Assembly (NCBI GenBank): GCA_036346405.1
Contig: CM070551.1
Coordinates: forward strand, 55,632,488 to 55,696,487
Reading direction: 5' to 3'
Source of the DNA: Phyllostachys edulis
Lineage: Eukaryota; Streptophyta; Magnoliopsida; Poales; Poaceae
Length of the DNA: 64,000 nucleotides
In this document: piece by piece, positions 34,301 through 45,791 of the stretch
Position numbering within the stretch: the stretch's first letter is position 1
Layout of the letters: every line of letters starts with the position of its first letter
Position numbers and translations under genes: made by a program
Notes under the pieces: model-generated
The model's input: only the letters and a program-made list of their open reading frames with translations
Databases searched by the model: none
What the model was told of the DNA's origin: nothing

Positions 34301-35234
34301 ACATGGGGAGGTCCTGACGGTCAGGATAACAAAAGGAGGTCCTGACGGTTAGGATCTCTTCAAGGGAGGTCTGGCGAGAAGGTCTAGAGAACTACAAAAA
34401 GGTCCCGTGGTTGGGGTCAAGAGCAAGTTGAGGTCCAGGCAGTTGGATCTCCGAGAGGGAGGTCCAACAGTTAAGATCAAACGTGAAGGTGAGGTCCCCA
34501 AAGAGAAATAATGCACGGGGAGGTCTGGACCTTTAGATTAAAAATGAAGGGAGGTCTGAACCGTCAGATCCAAACAAAGGAGAGGTCCAGGTGGAGGGGT
34601 TCCAAGAAAGAGGGATCCCATGGAGGAGATCCACAAAAGGTGGTCCAAAAGAAGTCGCAAGGGTCAAGGTAACTCAAAGGAGATTTCCAACCGCTATGGC
34701 GAGGTCAAAAGTCTTGGCGGTCAGGATGAACCCAAAGGAGGTCCTTTCGGCCAAGAGGAAATGTCAAGGAGGTTCAAATGAACTCAGGAGATCCAATGGG
34801 ATACAAGAAGGTCCCGACTGAAAGGAGGTCTGGGCATAAGAGAGTGCCCAGGCAACAAGGGGGTCTAGACTTAGAAGAAGTCTGGACAGTAAGGAGGTCT
34901 GAACCAAAGAGATTCAAACCAACAAAAAGATCCAAAGTGATCAAACTCAAAGAGAAAGGCCTGGACATAAAGATACGTCCATGTGAGAAAAGGTCTGAGC
35001 CCCATGGGAGGTCTAACTTCAAGAACCACTAGGGAGGTCTAGGCCACAGAGAAGGTCTAAACCTTACATAACAAAAAGAGGTAGGTTAAAGGAGGATCTG
35101 CCGAGCATACCAGAAAGGAAGTAACAACAACTCAAACCTCTCCAACGGAACCAAACTTTGAATTCCCATCAAAACAAAATAGTTTTTAATTTGTTTTACA
35201 ATTTAAAAAGGATTTAGAAAATCAGGATGTTACA
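31359..35234 (-). mobile_element. Solo LTR, 3.9 kb, nested
   Basis: Begins TGTAACGACCC and ends GGATGTTACA, with a perfect 5 bp target duplication ATGGA (31354-31358 and 35235-35239). It contains no gag or pol sequence, so it is the product of LTR-LTR recombination. Minus orientation is inferred from similarity of layout to the Ty3 3' LTR (AGTAC...TACTCGCAAG-type block near 31990). It contains an irregular GGAGGTC repeat field. Confidence 0.85.
34190..35060. repeat. Irregular GGAGGTC(C/T) repeat field
   Basis: GGAGGTC(C/T), GAGGTC or GAAGGTC(C/T) recurs roughly every 20-35 bases for about 870 bases, with associated words such as CAGACAT, AACCGTCAGAT and CCAAAGGAG. An inverse version (GGACCTCC) is dense at 31385-31510 at the other end of the same solo LTR. 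Confidence 0.8.
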
Positions 35235-36140
35235 ATGGACCGGGTCCATGGGTTTGGCTCATGGTCTATGGCTCATGGGTGCATGGAAAAGTGAACCTAA
35301 CATGTGGGGTCCACATGTTAGTGGTTGGGTCTATTGTTGACCAAGTCCATGTGGACTGACTTTGGTGCGTTTGTGGGTGTGTGCTAACGCGGCACCGACG
35401 TGGCAGACACGTGTGCACGAGTAACGTGGCAGCTAGGTGGCAGACACGCAAGCTCAGGGCTGATGTCGACAGTGACGTGGACGATGGTGACAGCGGTGGT
35501 GCTCGGGTCCCGTTGGTCGCTGGCGTTCTAGGCCATGGCGGAGCAAGTGGAGGGGCGCAGTAGGAAGCTGGTGCGATGGGGAACCCAACAGTATACTCAC
35601 AGACGCAAGGGGATGACTGGGTGGGCCGGAGGCGAGGTCGAAGTGGCGGAGGCACACGGTCGTCAACGGAAGTGGGATTCCGGTGATGATCCAGTGACTT
35701 CGAGGTGTCGGCGATGTAGATCTGCTCCTTCCGATCCCGACGGTTGTGATGATGAAGCTCGAGGTGCATTGACGACGGAGGAACACGGTGACGAAGGTTT
35801 CGACAGTGGCTTTGCTTCTCCAGGCAATTCTGGCGGCTAGGGTTAGGGGTTTTGAGCGGCGGCGGCACGACTGGGATGCGGAAGCCAAGGGCTACCTCGC
35901 CCTTTATACCTCACACCGCCACCTCTATCATTGCCGATGGGAGAGAGAGAGGAGAGGGAGAGTGAGGGAGGAGAGAGAGGCGTATAGAGGGAGTGGTGTA
36001 CTGCGGGGCCACCAATGTGTGTGTATACTAAAAAAATACCATGTATTGGACGACCAAGTGGTGTATGTAACAGCTTAGCCCAACACTGAGCGTGGAATGC
36101 TACTAACATCCACTTTCACCCCAAATTTAAACCACTATTA

Positions 36141-38424
36141 CAAAGTCTCGGCAGCACTTTCCCTTGATGTACTACTTACCAAAGATATTCCCCAAATTAT
36201 ACACAGTCTATATTATAAGCATATGTGTTAGATGCTTAATTTTGTTACTACTTACAAAGTCTCAGCAGCACTTTCCCTTGATGACAACTAAAAGTCGTAT
36301 CTAAATTATTGACTACACGTGAAATGAATGTGCTACTCCTGCTCATGCATGTCGTCTTCAACGTTCATCTAAAAATAACAACAAAGCAAAGGTAACTCCA
36401 AGACTAAGCAAGTATGTAATAAAACAGCAAACACACACATACATTAGTTATTCATCTCTTTCTCATCACTTCTTATTCATTAATGCAACGCCAATGCCAT
36501 GTCCATATGCACCTTTCAAGCTCACACCGATATAGCTGAAGGAACACCTGTTGATGTACACCCTCTTTGTCTTTGGTTCTGCTACTGCGTTCGAGCAACA
36601 AATTTAGTTCAGTTTAGTTCATCTCGAGCTGTTTGGACTTAAGTTCCATGGTTTTTAGTTCAATTTTGGGTCTCTCTATTGGATTGTAGTATGTGGTGCT
36701 TGCCTAGCTGTTTGGATTTTCGTTTTCGTATTTTGTATTGAAATGTGTCCTGTTTCCATGTAGTTTGGGATTAGATTTTACAGGATTGAAGTATGCCATG
36801 TAGATTGGGAAAAGAACTAAAACTGTGGTCTGTGGAAGTTGGGAAATATTTTGGATTAATTTCAACTATGTGGAGTTGCCACTGTTTTTCTCTCCAAGTT
36901 ACCGGATAGTTAGGAGTCTGTATGTTATCTGCTGGAGAACATTGTGGCACAGGTGAACACAGTACAGTCAGGTAACTTGTAAAATCTTTGCATAGTAAGT
37001 AGAATCGATGCTGATCTTGTCATAATGGTATTTTGCAATGCGCATCATGGCTTATTATACATGTAGTCTTAACATGGTAAATACTAAATATGTAGTTGGA
37101 AAAAGTTAGGAATGGATGTCTAGTTATGAACAATGCGGCCTAAACCACTATACCTGTCGAAGTGCATAGCCCATACGTATTACTATGTTTTGCTTGAAAC
37201 TGCAAGGTCATTCACAATTTAGCTATTTTTCCTAGCCCAGATGAATTTAGGTGCCAATAAGGTCATTTTAGTGGGAGTATAGGTGATATTTAGGTGCCAA
37301 TAAGATTCCAAATTTGTGCTAACTTTTCAGAAGTTGCTAGGTTGTCTTTTCGGCATCCACATTAAGTGTTTACTGTTTAATTAGCACTCAAAATGGTGAC
37401 CATCTTGTTTTTTAGGATGAGATGATGAACATGGCTAAGATCGACTGAGGCATGGTCGTAGAGATGGCTCGCTACTGCCTGCTGCTAGACAAGTCTTTCG
37501 TGCAGTCAACGACCTGCTACTTACTTAGCACTTAATAGTTAGTAGTTACTACTTTGCTACTTGTTGTGCTACTAGTTATGTACTTGGCTATGGCTAGTTG
37601 AATTTTCGACTGTGTGAGGTGTGCGAGTTGTTGACTTGCTAATTGCGACTTGCTAGTCAGTAGTTACTACTTGCTTAACTAGCTCCTGTCATGTACTTAT
37701 TACTACTTGCTATTTACGAGTTACTACTTGCTTAACTAGCCTCTGTTGTCGTATGATGTATTTAAATTTGCTTTTTAAACTACTAATGTAGTTGTATTTT
37801 GGACATGTATTATGGTTGATTGATATCTATTTGTGCGCCATATATGGTTTCTATTTTCGCGCAATATCTGAATAAGTATTCGTGACCGAGACAATCCATA
37901 TTCAGTTCGGCATGTATTCGCTCCATATTCGTGACCGAGACTATTCGCATTCATATTCGTATCCGGCACTGTCTGTGTCCGACTCCGAATCCGAGAAAAA
38001 ATATGGAAAAGGTTACAGGATAAGCGATATATGTCTGTATCTGCTCTATTTAAACCCCTGCTTGGAACAATTACATACACTCAAACACATGATTCATTTG
38101 TCATGAGAAATCTTACTATATTGTGATAGAATATCTTTAGGACGTGATAGATATTGAATAATTTTAGATAATTGATTGGAACTTGTTTATTCATTCCATA
38201 GAATTTATTCGATTGGTTTTGCGTTAATCTTAGATTATTATCTTGTTATGCTTCTGGAGATTAATTATTTATGATTGTCATATCGTTATTCATATTTTAT
38301 TGTAACCTATGGATGGGTTTTGTTATTGGACTGTTTGCTAGAATTTATTGTAAAATATTGTTAGAAATGCTAGTTAGTGTAGTTTAGTGGTATTCTGAAC
38401 TCAGTGTTGGACCGAGGTGTTACA
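36141..38424 (+). mobile_element. Old LTR-like sequence
   Basis: The stretch ends with GACCGAGGTGTTACA, like an LTR terminus. Upstream it has a promoter-like CTCTATTTAAACCCC (38043) preceded by duplicated ATTCGTGACCGAGAC words (37878 and 37930), as seen in plant LTRs. 37490-37760 has loosely repeated AGTTACTACTTGCTTAACTA sequence. The left end is unknown and no coding domain is present. Confidence 0.4.
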
Positions 38425-39184
38425 GACAGAACTTGCAAAAACTGGTAGTGAAGTTTAAAAAGACTACACTTGGCAACAAAAGCCGAGCAATCTGATCAAT
38501 CGTAATAAATTCCTTATTAATTGCTTGTCCTGATCAATCGTAATAAACTTGTCCACTGCAAGACAATGAGTTTGTGTTCTTGGACCTTCATACAATGGAA
38601 GTATCGATTCAAAACAATATATAACAATTCATTATTAATTACTTTTATGTTCACCTGAGAAATTATGTAGTTGACAGGTACATCGTGACACCTACTTATA
38701 GCCATGCACCCACTGTATGATGTTCTAGAGGAGTGATGTCAAATTCCAACCAACCATGGTGTCTAGGAGATTGCAAACAAGAGGAGGTTGGTTAGCTCTC
38801 ATGCACTGTGGCAGACTGGTGGCTGGACTGGACATGTTGCATAGAAACAGAGGAGTGAAGGAAGAAGCGAAGAACAGAAAGGGTGAACTATTCCTACCTT
38901 CTTGGCATGGTATATATGAAGAAATGTTGAGTTAATCTAATAAATAGGAATCTCAAAGTTGCGAACTCTAGTTAGAAGGAAGCAGCTTTTTAGAATTCTG
39001 GAGAATTGTGTTTTCTTCTAAATTAAATGTACATATTAAAGCAAGTTCGATTATTTGGAACACCGACTCAACATGATTATTTGGACCGGAAAGGAGACTA
39101 TTCTTTTGAAGGATGGCATGAATGACTGGAGAAGCTGAATGACCGAGCCGCTGATGCTATTGTTCACGTGAGATGTTGACGGTA
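38425..39184. other. No recognisable gene
   Basis: AT-rich sequence with a short repeat of TGATCAATCGTAATAAA (38495 and 38531). No domain-bearing frame. Confidence 0.45.
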
Positions 39185-39570
39185 GACAAGGAGCTAGAGT
39201 TCCTTTTATTTTTTTAATCCTTTTTTTTAAAAAAATTAAAGATAACTTCTCCCTAACTTTATTTTCAATTATGTCTTCTTTGGCCACATCACAACACGTG
39301 GCGTGGCAAAAGCACGTTGTCACGCCAGGAACCTCGGCGTGGCAAATGAGTGCTTTCACATCACTATTCTTGGCGTGACATGACTTAGCCAAAAAAACGG
39401 GTACTTGCTAGCACGATAGTGGCGTGAAAGTACAGTTTGGTCACGCCACGGGTCATGGTGTGACCAAATGAGTTAGAATTGAAAATAAAGTTAGAAAGAT
39501 GCTATCTTCAAAAAAAAATTTTAAAAGGATTAAAAATAAAATAAAAAAGCTCAAGGAACTACAATGGTGC
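39185..39570. mobile_element. Foldback element inside a copia remnant
   Basis: 39195-39280 and 39475-39565 are inverse copies (TAACTTTATTTTCAATT, TTAATCCTTTT, GAG(C)...TTCCTT). The centre has repeated GGCGTG(G/A)C words in both orientations. Non-coding; probably a MITE. Confidence 0.55.
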
Positions 39571-39784
39571 ATCTTGGTAGGAAGAGGATAGAGACCATCA
39601 TTACATCGTCCGCGAAGAAGCGTTGTCTTCGTGACTTGGTCCTTAACAGAAAAATGAGTGGGATGAAACTCTAGATAAGCGTCATTATCATAGGCTAACT
39701 TGTGAACCGAAACAAGATGCTTATTGATGTTGGAAACATGAAGTATGTTTTTGAGAGCAAGAGGACGAGAGCAACCAGAATCAG
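39571..39784 (-). pseudogene. Ty1-copia pol fragment (protease to pre-integrase)
   Basis: Minus frame reads DSGCSRPLALKNILHV, then NKHLVSVHKLAYDNDAYLEF and LLRGRCNDGLYPLP. This is the gag-pre-integrase stretch of copia polyproteins. Only about 70 codons survive. One side was cut by the LTR that begins at 39785 and the other runs into the foldback element. No RT or integrase core remains. Confidence 0.8.
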
Positions 39785-41086
39785 TGTAACATCTCAAAAA
39801 TTATGAGCGTTTGCAATTATTTAAAAATGTGGGATTTTAAAAACTTTTTGTTACGCTTCGTCGATGTTCAAATTTTTGAGTTGTTAATTGAAACCTTAGA
39901 AGGGCGGTATAAGTCGAAACCACTTGACCCAGCCCGACTTCTTTTTCTTTTTTTTTCCATTTTCTTCCTTTTCTTTTCTTTTTCTTTCTTCTTTCTTTTC
40001 TCTTTTCCTCCCTCTTTTCTTTTCTCCTGTAACTCCTAGCCCACATGCCAGCCCCCCTCCCTTTCCATCTTCCTTCCTCCCTTCGTTTGTTCTTCCCGCA
40101 CCACGCACCAGCCACCTGCTCCAGACTGCACCATGCCACACCAACCACTTCCATCACCCTCGCCACCAGCTCTCATCCTTGCGCCACTGGAGCTGCGCCA
40201 CTGCCGTGTCATCACTGTCCTATCCCCATCACTGTTGCCTCCTACCTGCTCCCGTCTTCTCGTCGCCACTGTGGCTGCGCCACGCCCTCGTCATCGCCCT
40301 CATCGCCCCACATCCTGCCCATTTAAGCCACGCACTAGCTGCACAGGCTTGCCCCCCCTTCTCTACATCCACTCCATTCATTGCTTCCCCACCCCCTCCG
40401 GCTCTCTCCTTCGCAAGCTCAAGTCGCGCCTACTTCGCCATTCCCGGCAATTAGGTGAGCTCTGTCCATGGCCAATCGCGTCACGCCGTGTTCCTCAACC
40501 CCACGAGCATTTCCCCTCCACCAATTTGGGGCTTCCGCAACCAGAGCATCGTGATTCCTGTCTTCCCCGATTCTAGCCTGAAACCGCTGTCGCAACCACC
40601 ATCTCCACTCCGGTGAGTCCATCTCCAATTCCACCCTGCCCGAGCACCCTTGGGCCTCCCTCTTCCTTCCCCCATCGCCCACCCGACTCCTCTCCTCCCG
40701 AATGCCACTGCCACGATGAACCGACCGCACCACCGTCGGCTCTCGTCGCTAGTCCTCCCCGGTCGTCCCCCGCCTTCATCCTCGACATGGGTGAGTACCC
40801 CTCACCTATGTCTCACTCATGCTCGCCCTAGACCTCCCCTCTCCGGCGCCGCCGCCCGTTTCCTTCCCCATTGTCGGTTGCCGCGCGCCGTCGCCAGCCC
40901 ACCACCGGCCACCTCCTGTCGCGCCTCCACTCCCACTGAAGTTGCCTTCCTGGCCTGATTCCAATTTTTCCCTCTGTGGCCTCCGTCGTCCTCCCACCCA
41001 CCGGCGACTGGCGCCACTCTGAGCCGCCTTTGGCCTCCCTTATTATGTGCTCTACCTCCTCCTCTGTAGCCCCCTCCCAGTCTCTC

Positions 41087-41112
41087 TGTGTGTGTGTGTG
41101 TGTGTGTGTGTG
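41087..41112. repeat. (TG)n microsatellite
   Basis: An uninterrupted TG run within the LTR. Confidence 0.95.
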
Positions 41113-42879
41113 CGCACTCCTCTCACAAGTGGGCCCATTAAGGTTAATTGGCAGGGATTAGTGATTAGCTTCGTGTAGTTAGTTTAGGTAATTAAGGGCT
41201 AATTGAGGGCTAATGGAAAATGGTCAGTAGGTGGTTGTTAGTATAAATTGCAAAGACAAATTTAATTAGAAATTTTCAGTGGATTGTTATCATCTAGTGA
41301 GAGTAAAAGGGGCATTAACATACACTGTGACGGTCAGGCTTACTTAGTATCAAAACGAAGTGGTTAGCTCAGATGATAAAAAGGTAACTAGGATTGGTTG
41401 GCATATCATCGGCCCATAGGACTCGAACGATAACTAGTGGTGTTAATGATTAGTTAAACGCTACGACAGTGATTAGGTAGATGTCATTCGGCTAAACAAC
41501 TCGAAAGCAAACTAGGACCCTTGATTAAGCTGGTGTCAAACCATCAAATGGAAAGCTTGATAAGATGTAAGTCATGTAAACAGTAAGGAATGTTTGGGTG
41601 GCTATTAGTCCTAGGTCATTAACAACGACTAAGTTGAGGGGTAGCTCATTCCACAAGCACCGTCAATGAAAACATAATAAGGCGACTATGCCTCACACAT
41701 AACTAGGTTTTGTGGCTGTGTTAAAGACACCAAGGACCTAGGCAGTAACCGATAATCATAATGAACATAGGGATGTATACCATGATCTAGCAACATCATG
41801 TTTAGGGTTAATCTTAGTATAGTAACCCTGTAGTGAGACACATAAGCTCACATATACTTAGGACCTAGAATAAGTAAGGGAATAAAAGTATATGTATATG
41901 CATGTGTTTCAATCGACATATGGACCATGTTAGTAGTTGATTAAGCAACTAAGTGTGTCCTCGATGTTTAGAGCAAAGTAAAGTGTAGTAGTGATTAAAC
42001 TTAATGGATATTAGTTATAGCTATGACCAAGCTTCATACTAGTAGTAGTAATCAAGGTGATAGAGTTGATCGCTAAACAAGGATTAGTGGGTAAGAAACC
42101 ATAGGTCTTGTAGTATAGTTACCTACCTAACGAGAAGTAGTCCTTAGCAGATGTTGTAACTAAGGATCAACCTAGTGTGCCAGGTTTACTTTAGTATATG
42201 CCAAACCACGAAGGTAGTAAGACTAAGTATAGATTACCCCAAAGACAAACCCTACAACCATAGACATCACTAAAGATGTAAGGTTGGTGTCTAGCCAATG
42301 CTTGGAAGTTCTAGCTAAGGCTCATGAAATTTTCTTGATAAATATAAAATAATAAAAGGAATCATTAAGTGAACTAGATCCTATGTGTCGGTCAAACTTA
42401 TGTTTACCTAGAGTGAACCCTGTACCTATGCATAGGTCTCACCTGACTTTCATGGAACTTACTCGATAAATAGGAAGAAATAACAAAAGAAATCATTAGA
42501 TCAGTTAAGTGCCACGTGTAAGTAGCAACGATATGTCCCCAAGTGGATGATAGTAGTTCCACCATCAATCAACATCATATAGACTATAGCTATCATCCAC
42601 CACTATACGTTCCTAGTAGTCGGACAATTCGTGACCCAAAGATGGATCATAGAGTCCTACCTAACCTGGTGATCTCTCCTATCTAGGTAACTGATGCAGA
42701 ATATTCTTATGAATATTATCTCTCTCCCATTGGAGTCCTAACTCCTTCCACCAGTAGACTTTCTGAGAGCCCGATCCCTCTCATTCTCACTCCGGATCAA
42801 ACGGTTGCCTAACCCTAAGTCTGACGGTAAACCCAAAACGCCACCACTAGACCAAACAAATAGAGGTTGAATCTATCTA

Positions 42880-43215
42880 CTTTGATCTGAAGTATTTCCT
42901 TCATTCCAAACCTTCCTGGATGTACCTCATTCCGTCTACAATATTTCCTTCATCAACTTCTTTTGAATATATTCCGTATGCAGTATTTCCTTCATCAACT
43001 TCCTTTGGATATACTACATCTGAAGTATTTCCTTCAACAAATCCACTTGAGTGTGTCTGGTTCCATCTAGAGTACTACCTTCTCTCAAAGTATCATTAGA
43101 TATGCTTAGTCCCATTTGAAGTATTTCCTGTTTCAAACACTCTTGGGTTTATCGACTTTCATTTGAAGTGTTTTATTCTGTTTCAAGTGCTTTGGATTTA
43201 TTGGATTTCATTTTA
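42880..43215. repeat. Degenerate tandem repeat with GAAGTATTTCCTTCA core
   Basis: Six or more loosely spaced copies of (G/C)A(A/G)TATTTCCTTCA, each followed by CTTT(T/G)GA-like and TC(T/C)-rich words, at about 50-60 base spacing. Part of the LTR. Confidence 0.65.
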
Positions 43216-44377
43216 TTATATTCAGGCGTTCTTGCGTTCAATCGTACTTTGTGTAGCTAGAATCTGAAGCCATGATGAAGCAGCAGTCCGAGACAGAACA
43301 AGGACAAGACTAATGTTATCAGAACATTGAGTGAGGCGAGACAACACTTTGATCATTTCACACCTACTTTTGAAATGCAATTATATTGTTCTAAAATTAT
43401 GAAATTGCATTGCTATGATTTATACAAATATGTTGATTTAGATCATAACTAATACCTTAATGATAATTGCGTATAAACTTCCAATCTTTGAACATGGACA
43501 CTATCCTTTGTCACCCTAGGCTAATGGTATACATACTAGCTACTAAGTCCATACTAAGGTATCATGCTTAGCCTTGCTTAGGTACATTGGTATCTGGGCA
43601 ATGATTTGCCCTGACATCATTTGAAACTTGCAACTAGATTTGAGCAGTCAAGGTTGGAGCCTGGCTGGTATGTTGACAAGAAAAGTATTTCAAAACAAAA
43701 GAAAACCAAAAACAGATTTTGACTTGGGTGGCTAAAAAGTGTGGCTGGTGCTGGGAAGAGCACGACAGAGTGGGTATGGGGAAGTACCGTCTGAGTCAAT
43801 AAAGGACCGAGTTCTTGTAACAAACTTATCGTGTAAAAATAGTGCAACCACAAGTCTATAGTAGGTACGACATGGCTGACTGATTTGTTCGCCTCGGCGT
43901 GGCTTTGCCACTAGTGGGTGTGTGGTGTGGGTATGGGTAGAAGCCACAGGAAAATCACACGGTGTAAGAGGGGTTCTCCTAGGTGCGCGGCTCAAGGAGG
44001 TGGAAACTTTAGCGGGTGGGGTCGCGTTGAGGTAGGGCATTGTAAAGACCTTGTGATAATCAACTTACTCGCATATCTATGAAAGTGTGTCAACGACATT
44101 ATAAGTTGATTGTCTCTTGTGGGTAAAGTGTGCGAACTCTACAAAGCATGAAAACTATCTAGATAGCCGTGCCCACGGTCATGGACGGTGCTTAGAACTT
44201 ACTTGAATTAGTTTTCATTTTTATAAAATAATTTATGGGTGGAATGAAAAGATGGGTTGGAGCCCAGAGATTTGAGATGGCATGGTTGAGAAGTACGGGA
44301 TGTGACCCGAGAAAGAACATGAGCATTGGGTGGATGGAGCCAGTCAATGGTATAGGAGGTTGGAGCCTCCACTAGTA

Positions 44378-44395
44378 TCTCTACTACTTAAAAAT
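44378..44395 (+). other. Helitron 5' terminus, left copy
   Basis: TCTCTACTACTTAAAAAT preceded by A. The same terminus is present inverted at 57038-57055. Confidence 0.88.
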
Positions 44396-44489
44396 ACGAG
44401 TTGGTGACAGTCCGTCCTCCCTCAACGGTGGAGATGTCAGTACCGCTCTTGACATCTGTTGGATCGCTATCAGCAACCGCCACCGCCCA

Positions 44490-45381
44490 CTTCTTCAGCC
44501 TCCTCCTTCCTCTTCCTCTGCGATTTGCGCCCTCCTGCCTCTCACCTCTCCCCCGAAACCGCCACTTGTTCTCTCCCAAGCAGGCAGCGGTGCACCCCAG
44601 GAGATCTTTCTATCTCCTAGCAACCTCCGTCGTCCATGCCTCCTCTCCTCCCCTGACTCCCCGTTTGTTCCTTCCTCGCCGACAAGAGAGAGGTAAATCC
44701 GCCGAATCCCTCGCCAAGATCTCATTTTTTCTCGCAGATACTTTGGTTCTTGTTTGTGCCCGTGTGGCATATCTGTTCTTTCTTGGTTTAATTGCGCTAG
44801 CTAGCTTGTTCCAGGCTCCGTTTTGGTAGGATTTGGTTCTTGGCTATGGCAAAAGGTGCCAAGAACTCTGGATAGGATAGCATGTGATGGTGCTTGCATG
44901 GAGGTGGATCCTCGCGGAGAAAAATGTTTGATATACTAAGATGCTGTAGTCTTGTTTCGGTATTGAGCTTTGGTGTCTGTTTTCTTGTTCTTTTCTCCAT
45001 GGTATGCTTACTATTGAAATAAACTGGATCTACAATAGTACTTAAATTAAGGAGCTTAAACACTGAGTGCATACAGATTCCCTGCTTGCATCTCGGATAT
45101 CGGATAATTTTTAATAGCCACCAGTATCCACCATTAGCTACAAACATTCCCACAGTTAGTGATTGCTTAACCATTTGCGGTTAGTATCTTGTTTTATATG
45201 AAATTTTTGTGACATGTGGCGATGAATTAATGAGCTGCCCTCTAAGCAATGGATGTGTACAATGCAACTTTATTGTCGTCTCAATTCTAACTACCAATGT
45301 TTCAAGAGGAATTCACTAATCCCTACGTATCAATTTGACTTTTATATATACTCGTTGTTGCAAATGCTTGAAATGATGAGA
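44490..45381 (+). pseudogene. Captured 5' leader and intron, probably of GDP-mannose epimerase
   Basis: CT-rich plant 5' UTR-like sequence ends at GAGAG followed by GTAAATCC (donor near 44692). About 0.7 kb of intron-like AT-rich sequence then leads to the epimerase start at 45382. The layout (UTR exon, long first intron, coding exon) suggests the promoter-proximal part of the gene was taken. The ORF at 44401-44829 runs across the putative splice donor and is not convincing. Confidence 0.4.
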
Positions 45382-45791
45382 ATGGGGGCCTTGAGAAGAC
45401 CGGAGCTGCTTATGGCGAAAGTACACCTATGAGGTTCTAGAGAGGGAGCCGTCTTGGCGATCGAGAAGCTAAGGATATCAATTCTTTGGAGCTGGTGGTT
45501 TCATTGGATCCCATATTGCTCATTGTCTCAAGAGTGAGGACACTACATCATCGCCTCCGACCGAAGAAGAATGAGCACATGGTGAGGACATGTTCTATCA
45601 TGAGTTCCACCTTGTTGACCTCGGGGTCATGGACAACTATCTGAAGGTCACCGTGACATTGACCATGTCTTCAACCTTCTGCCGATATGGGCGGCATGGG
45701 GTTCATTCATCCAACCACTATGTGATCATGTACAACACCACCATGATCGGCTTCAACATGCTTGAGGCTGCGTATCAATGGTGTGAAGAGG
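45382..45791 (+). pseudogene. GME: GDP-mannose 3,5-epimerase fragment, left copy
   Basis: The host enzyme interconverts GDP-mannose and GDP-galactose in ascorbate and cell-wall synthesis. This fragment starts at an ATG and spans roughly the first 110 residues. Recognisable parts, in shifting frames, are AYGE(S/Y)TYE.LERE, the Rossmann region GGFIGSHIA, FHLVDLGVMDNYLKVT, DHVFNL and the SNHYVIMYNTTMIGFNMLEA stretch, ending at NGVKR. At least three frame changes break it, so no protein is expected. It was carried in the same direction as the Helitron. The right copy (55664-56071) keeps the Rossmann stretch better. Confidence 0.85.

Larger units (their letters stand above)
30566..35913 (-). mobile_element. 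Truncated LTR of the 58487 family, split by a solo LTR
   Basis: 30566-31358 and 35240-35913 match the solo LTR at 58487-61524 in the same order. Shared features are the GACCCTCTGTGT start, CTAGTGCACACA, TTGATTAATAAATAA, GGGATCAAGACCT, then the GTGGG(G/T)(C/T)CCACA block and a (C)TTTATA box. It ends near the TATA-like CCTTTATACC, so about 0.7 kb of the upstream end is missing relative to 58487-61524. ORFs at 35266-35888 are GC-rich frames on both strands and are not genes. Confidence 0.7.
30101..36140. mobile_element. Element with long inverted termini, now hosting nested LTRs
   Basis: 30230-30389 and 35914-36060 are inverse copies by eye, sharing ATACATGGTATTTT, AGTATACACACA, TATACGCCTCTCTCTCC and CGGC(G/A)ATGA(C/T)AGAGGTGGCGG. 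Weaker inverse similarity reaches outward to GGTTTTGAGGTGAAGG (30126) and CACTTTCACCCCAAATTT (36113). Everything between is LTR sequence or short unassigned DNA. The class is unknown and no target duplication was identified. Confidence 0.5.
39785..44377 (+). mobile_element. LTR interrupted by a Helitron (TGTAACATC family)
   Basis: Starts TGTAACATCTC directly within the copia fragment. A TATA-like CATTTAAGCC near 40318 is followed by GC-rich sequence, and the 3' part (43330-44210) matches 23700-24605 in layout, including GATTGTCTCTTGTGGGTA. It ends where the left Helitron begins, and its remaining end is not seen beyond the Helitrons. ORFs at 40000-41020 are proline/serine-rich frames on both strands. 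41160-42870 has no gene. Confidence 0.65.

Noticed and set aside
35266..35888. Proline/arginine-rich protein genes on both strands
   Set aside because: Overlapping frames on both strands in a GC-rich LTR leader, with no domain.
39924..41022. Serine/proline-rich ORFs
   Set aside because: CT-rich LTR sequence with several overlapping frames on both strands, and pyrimidine runs that force F/S/P codons.
45382..45791. A functional GDP-mannose epimerase gene
   Set aside because: Frame changes in both copies, only the first third of the protein, and location inside Helitron ends make it a captured fragment.
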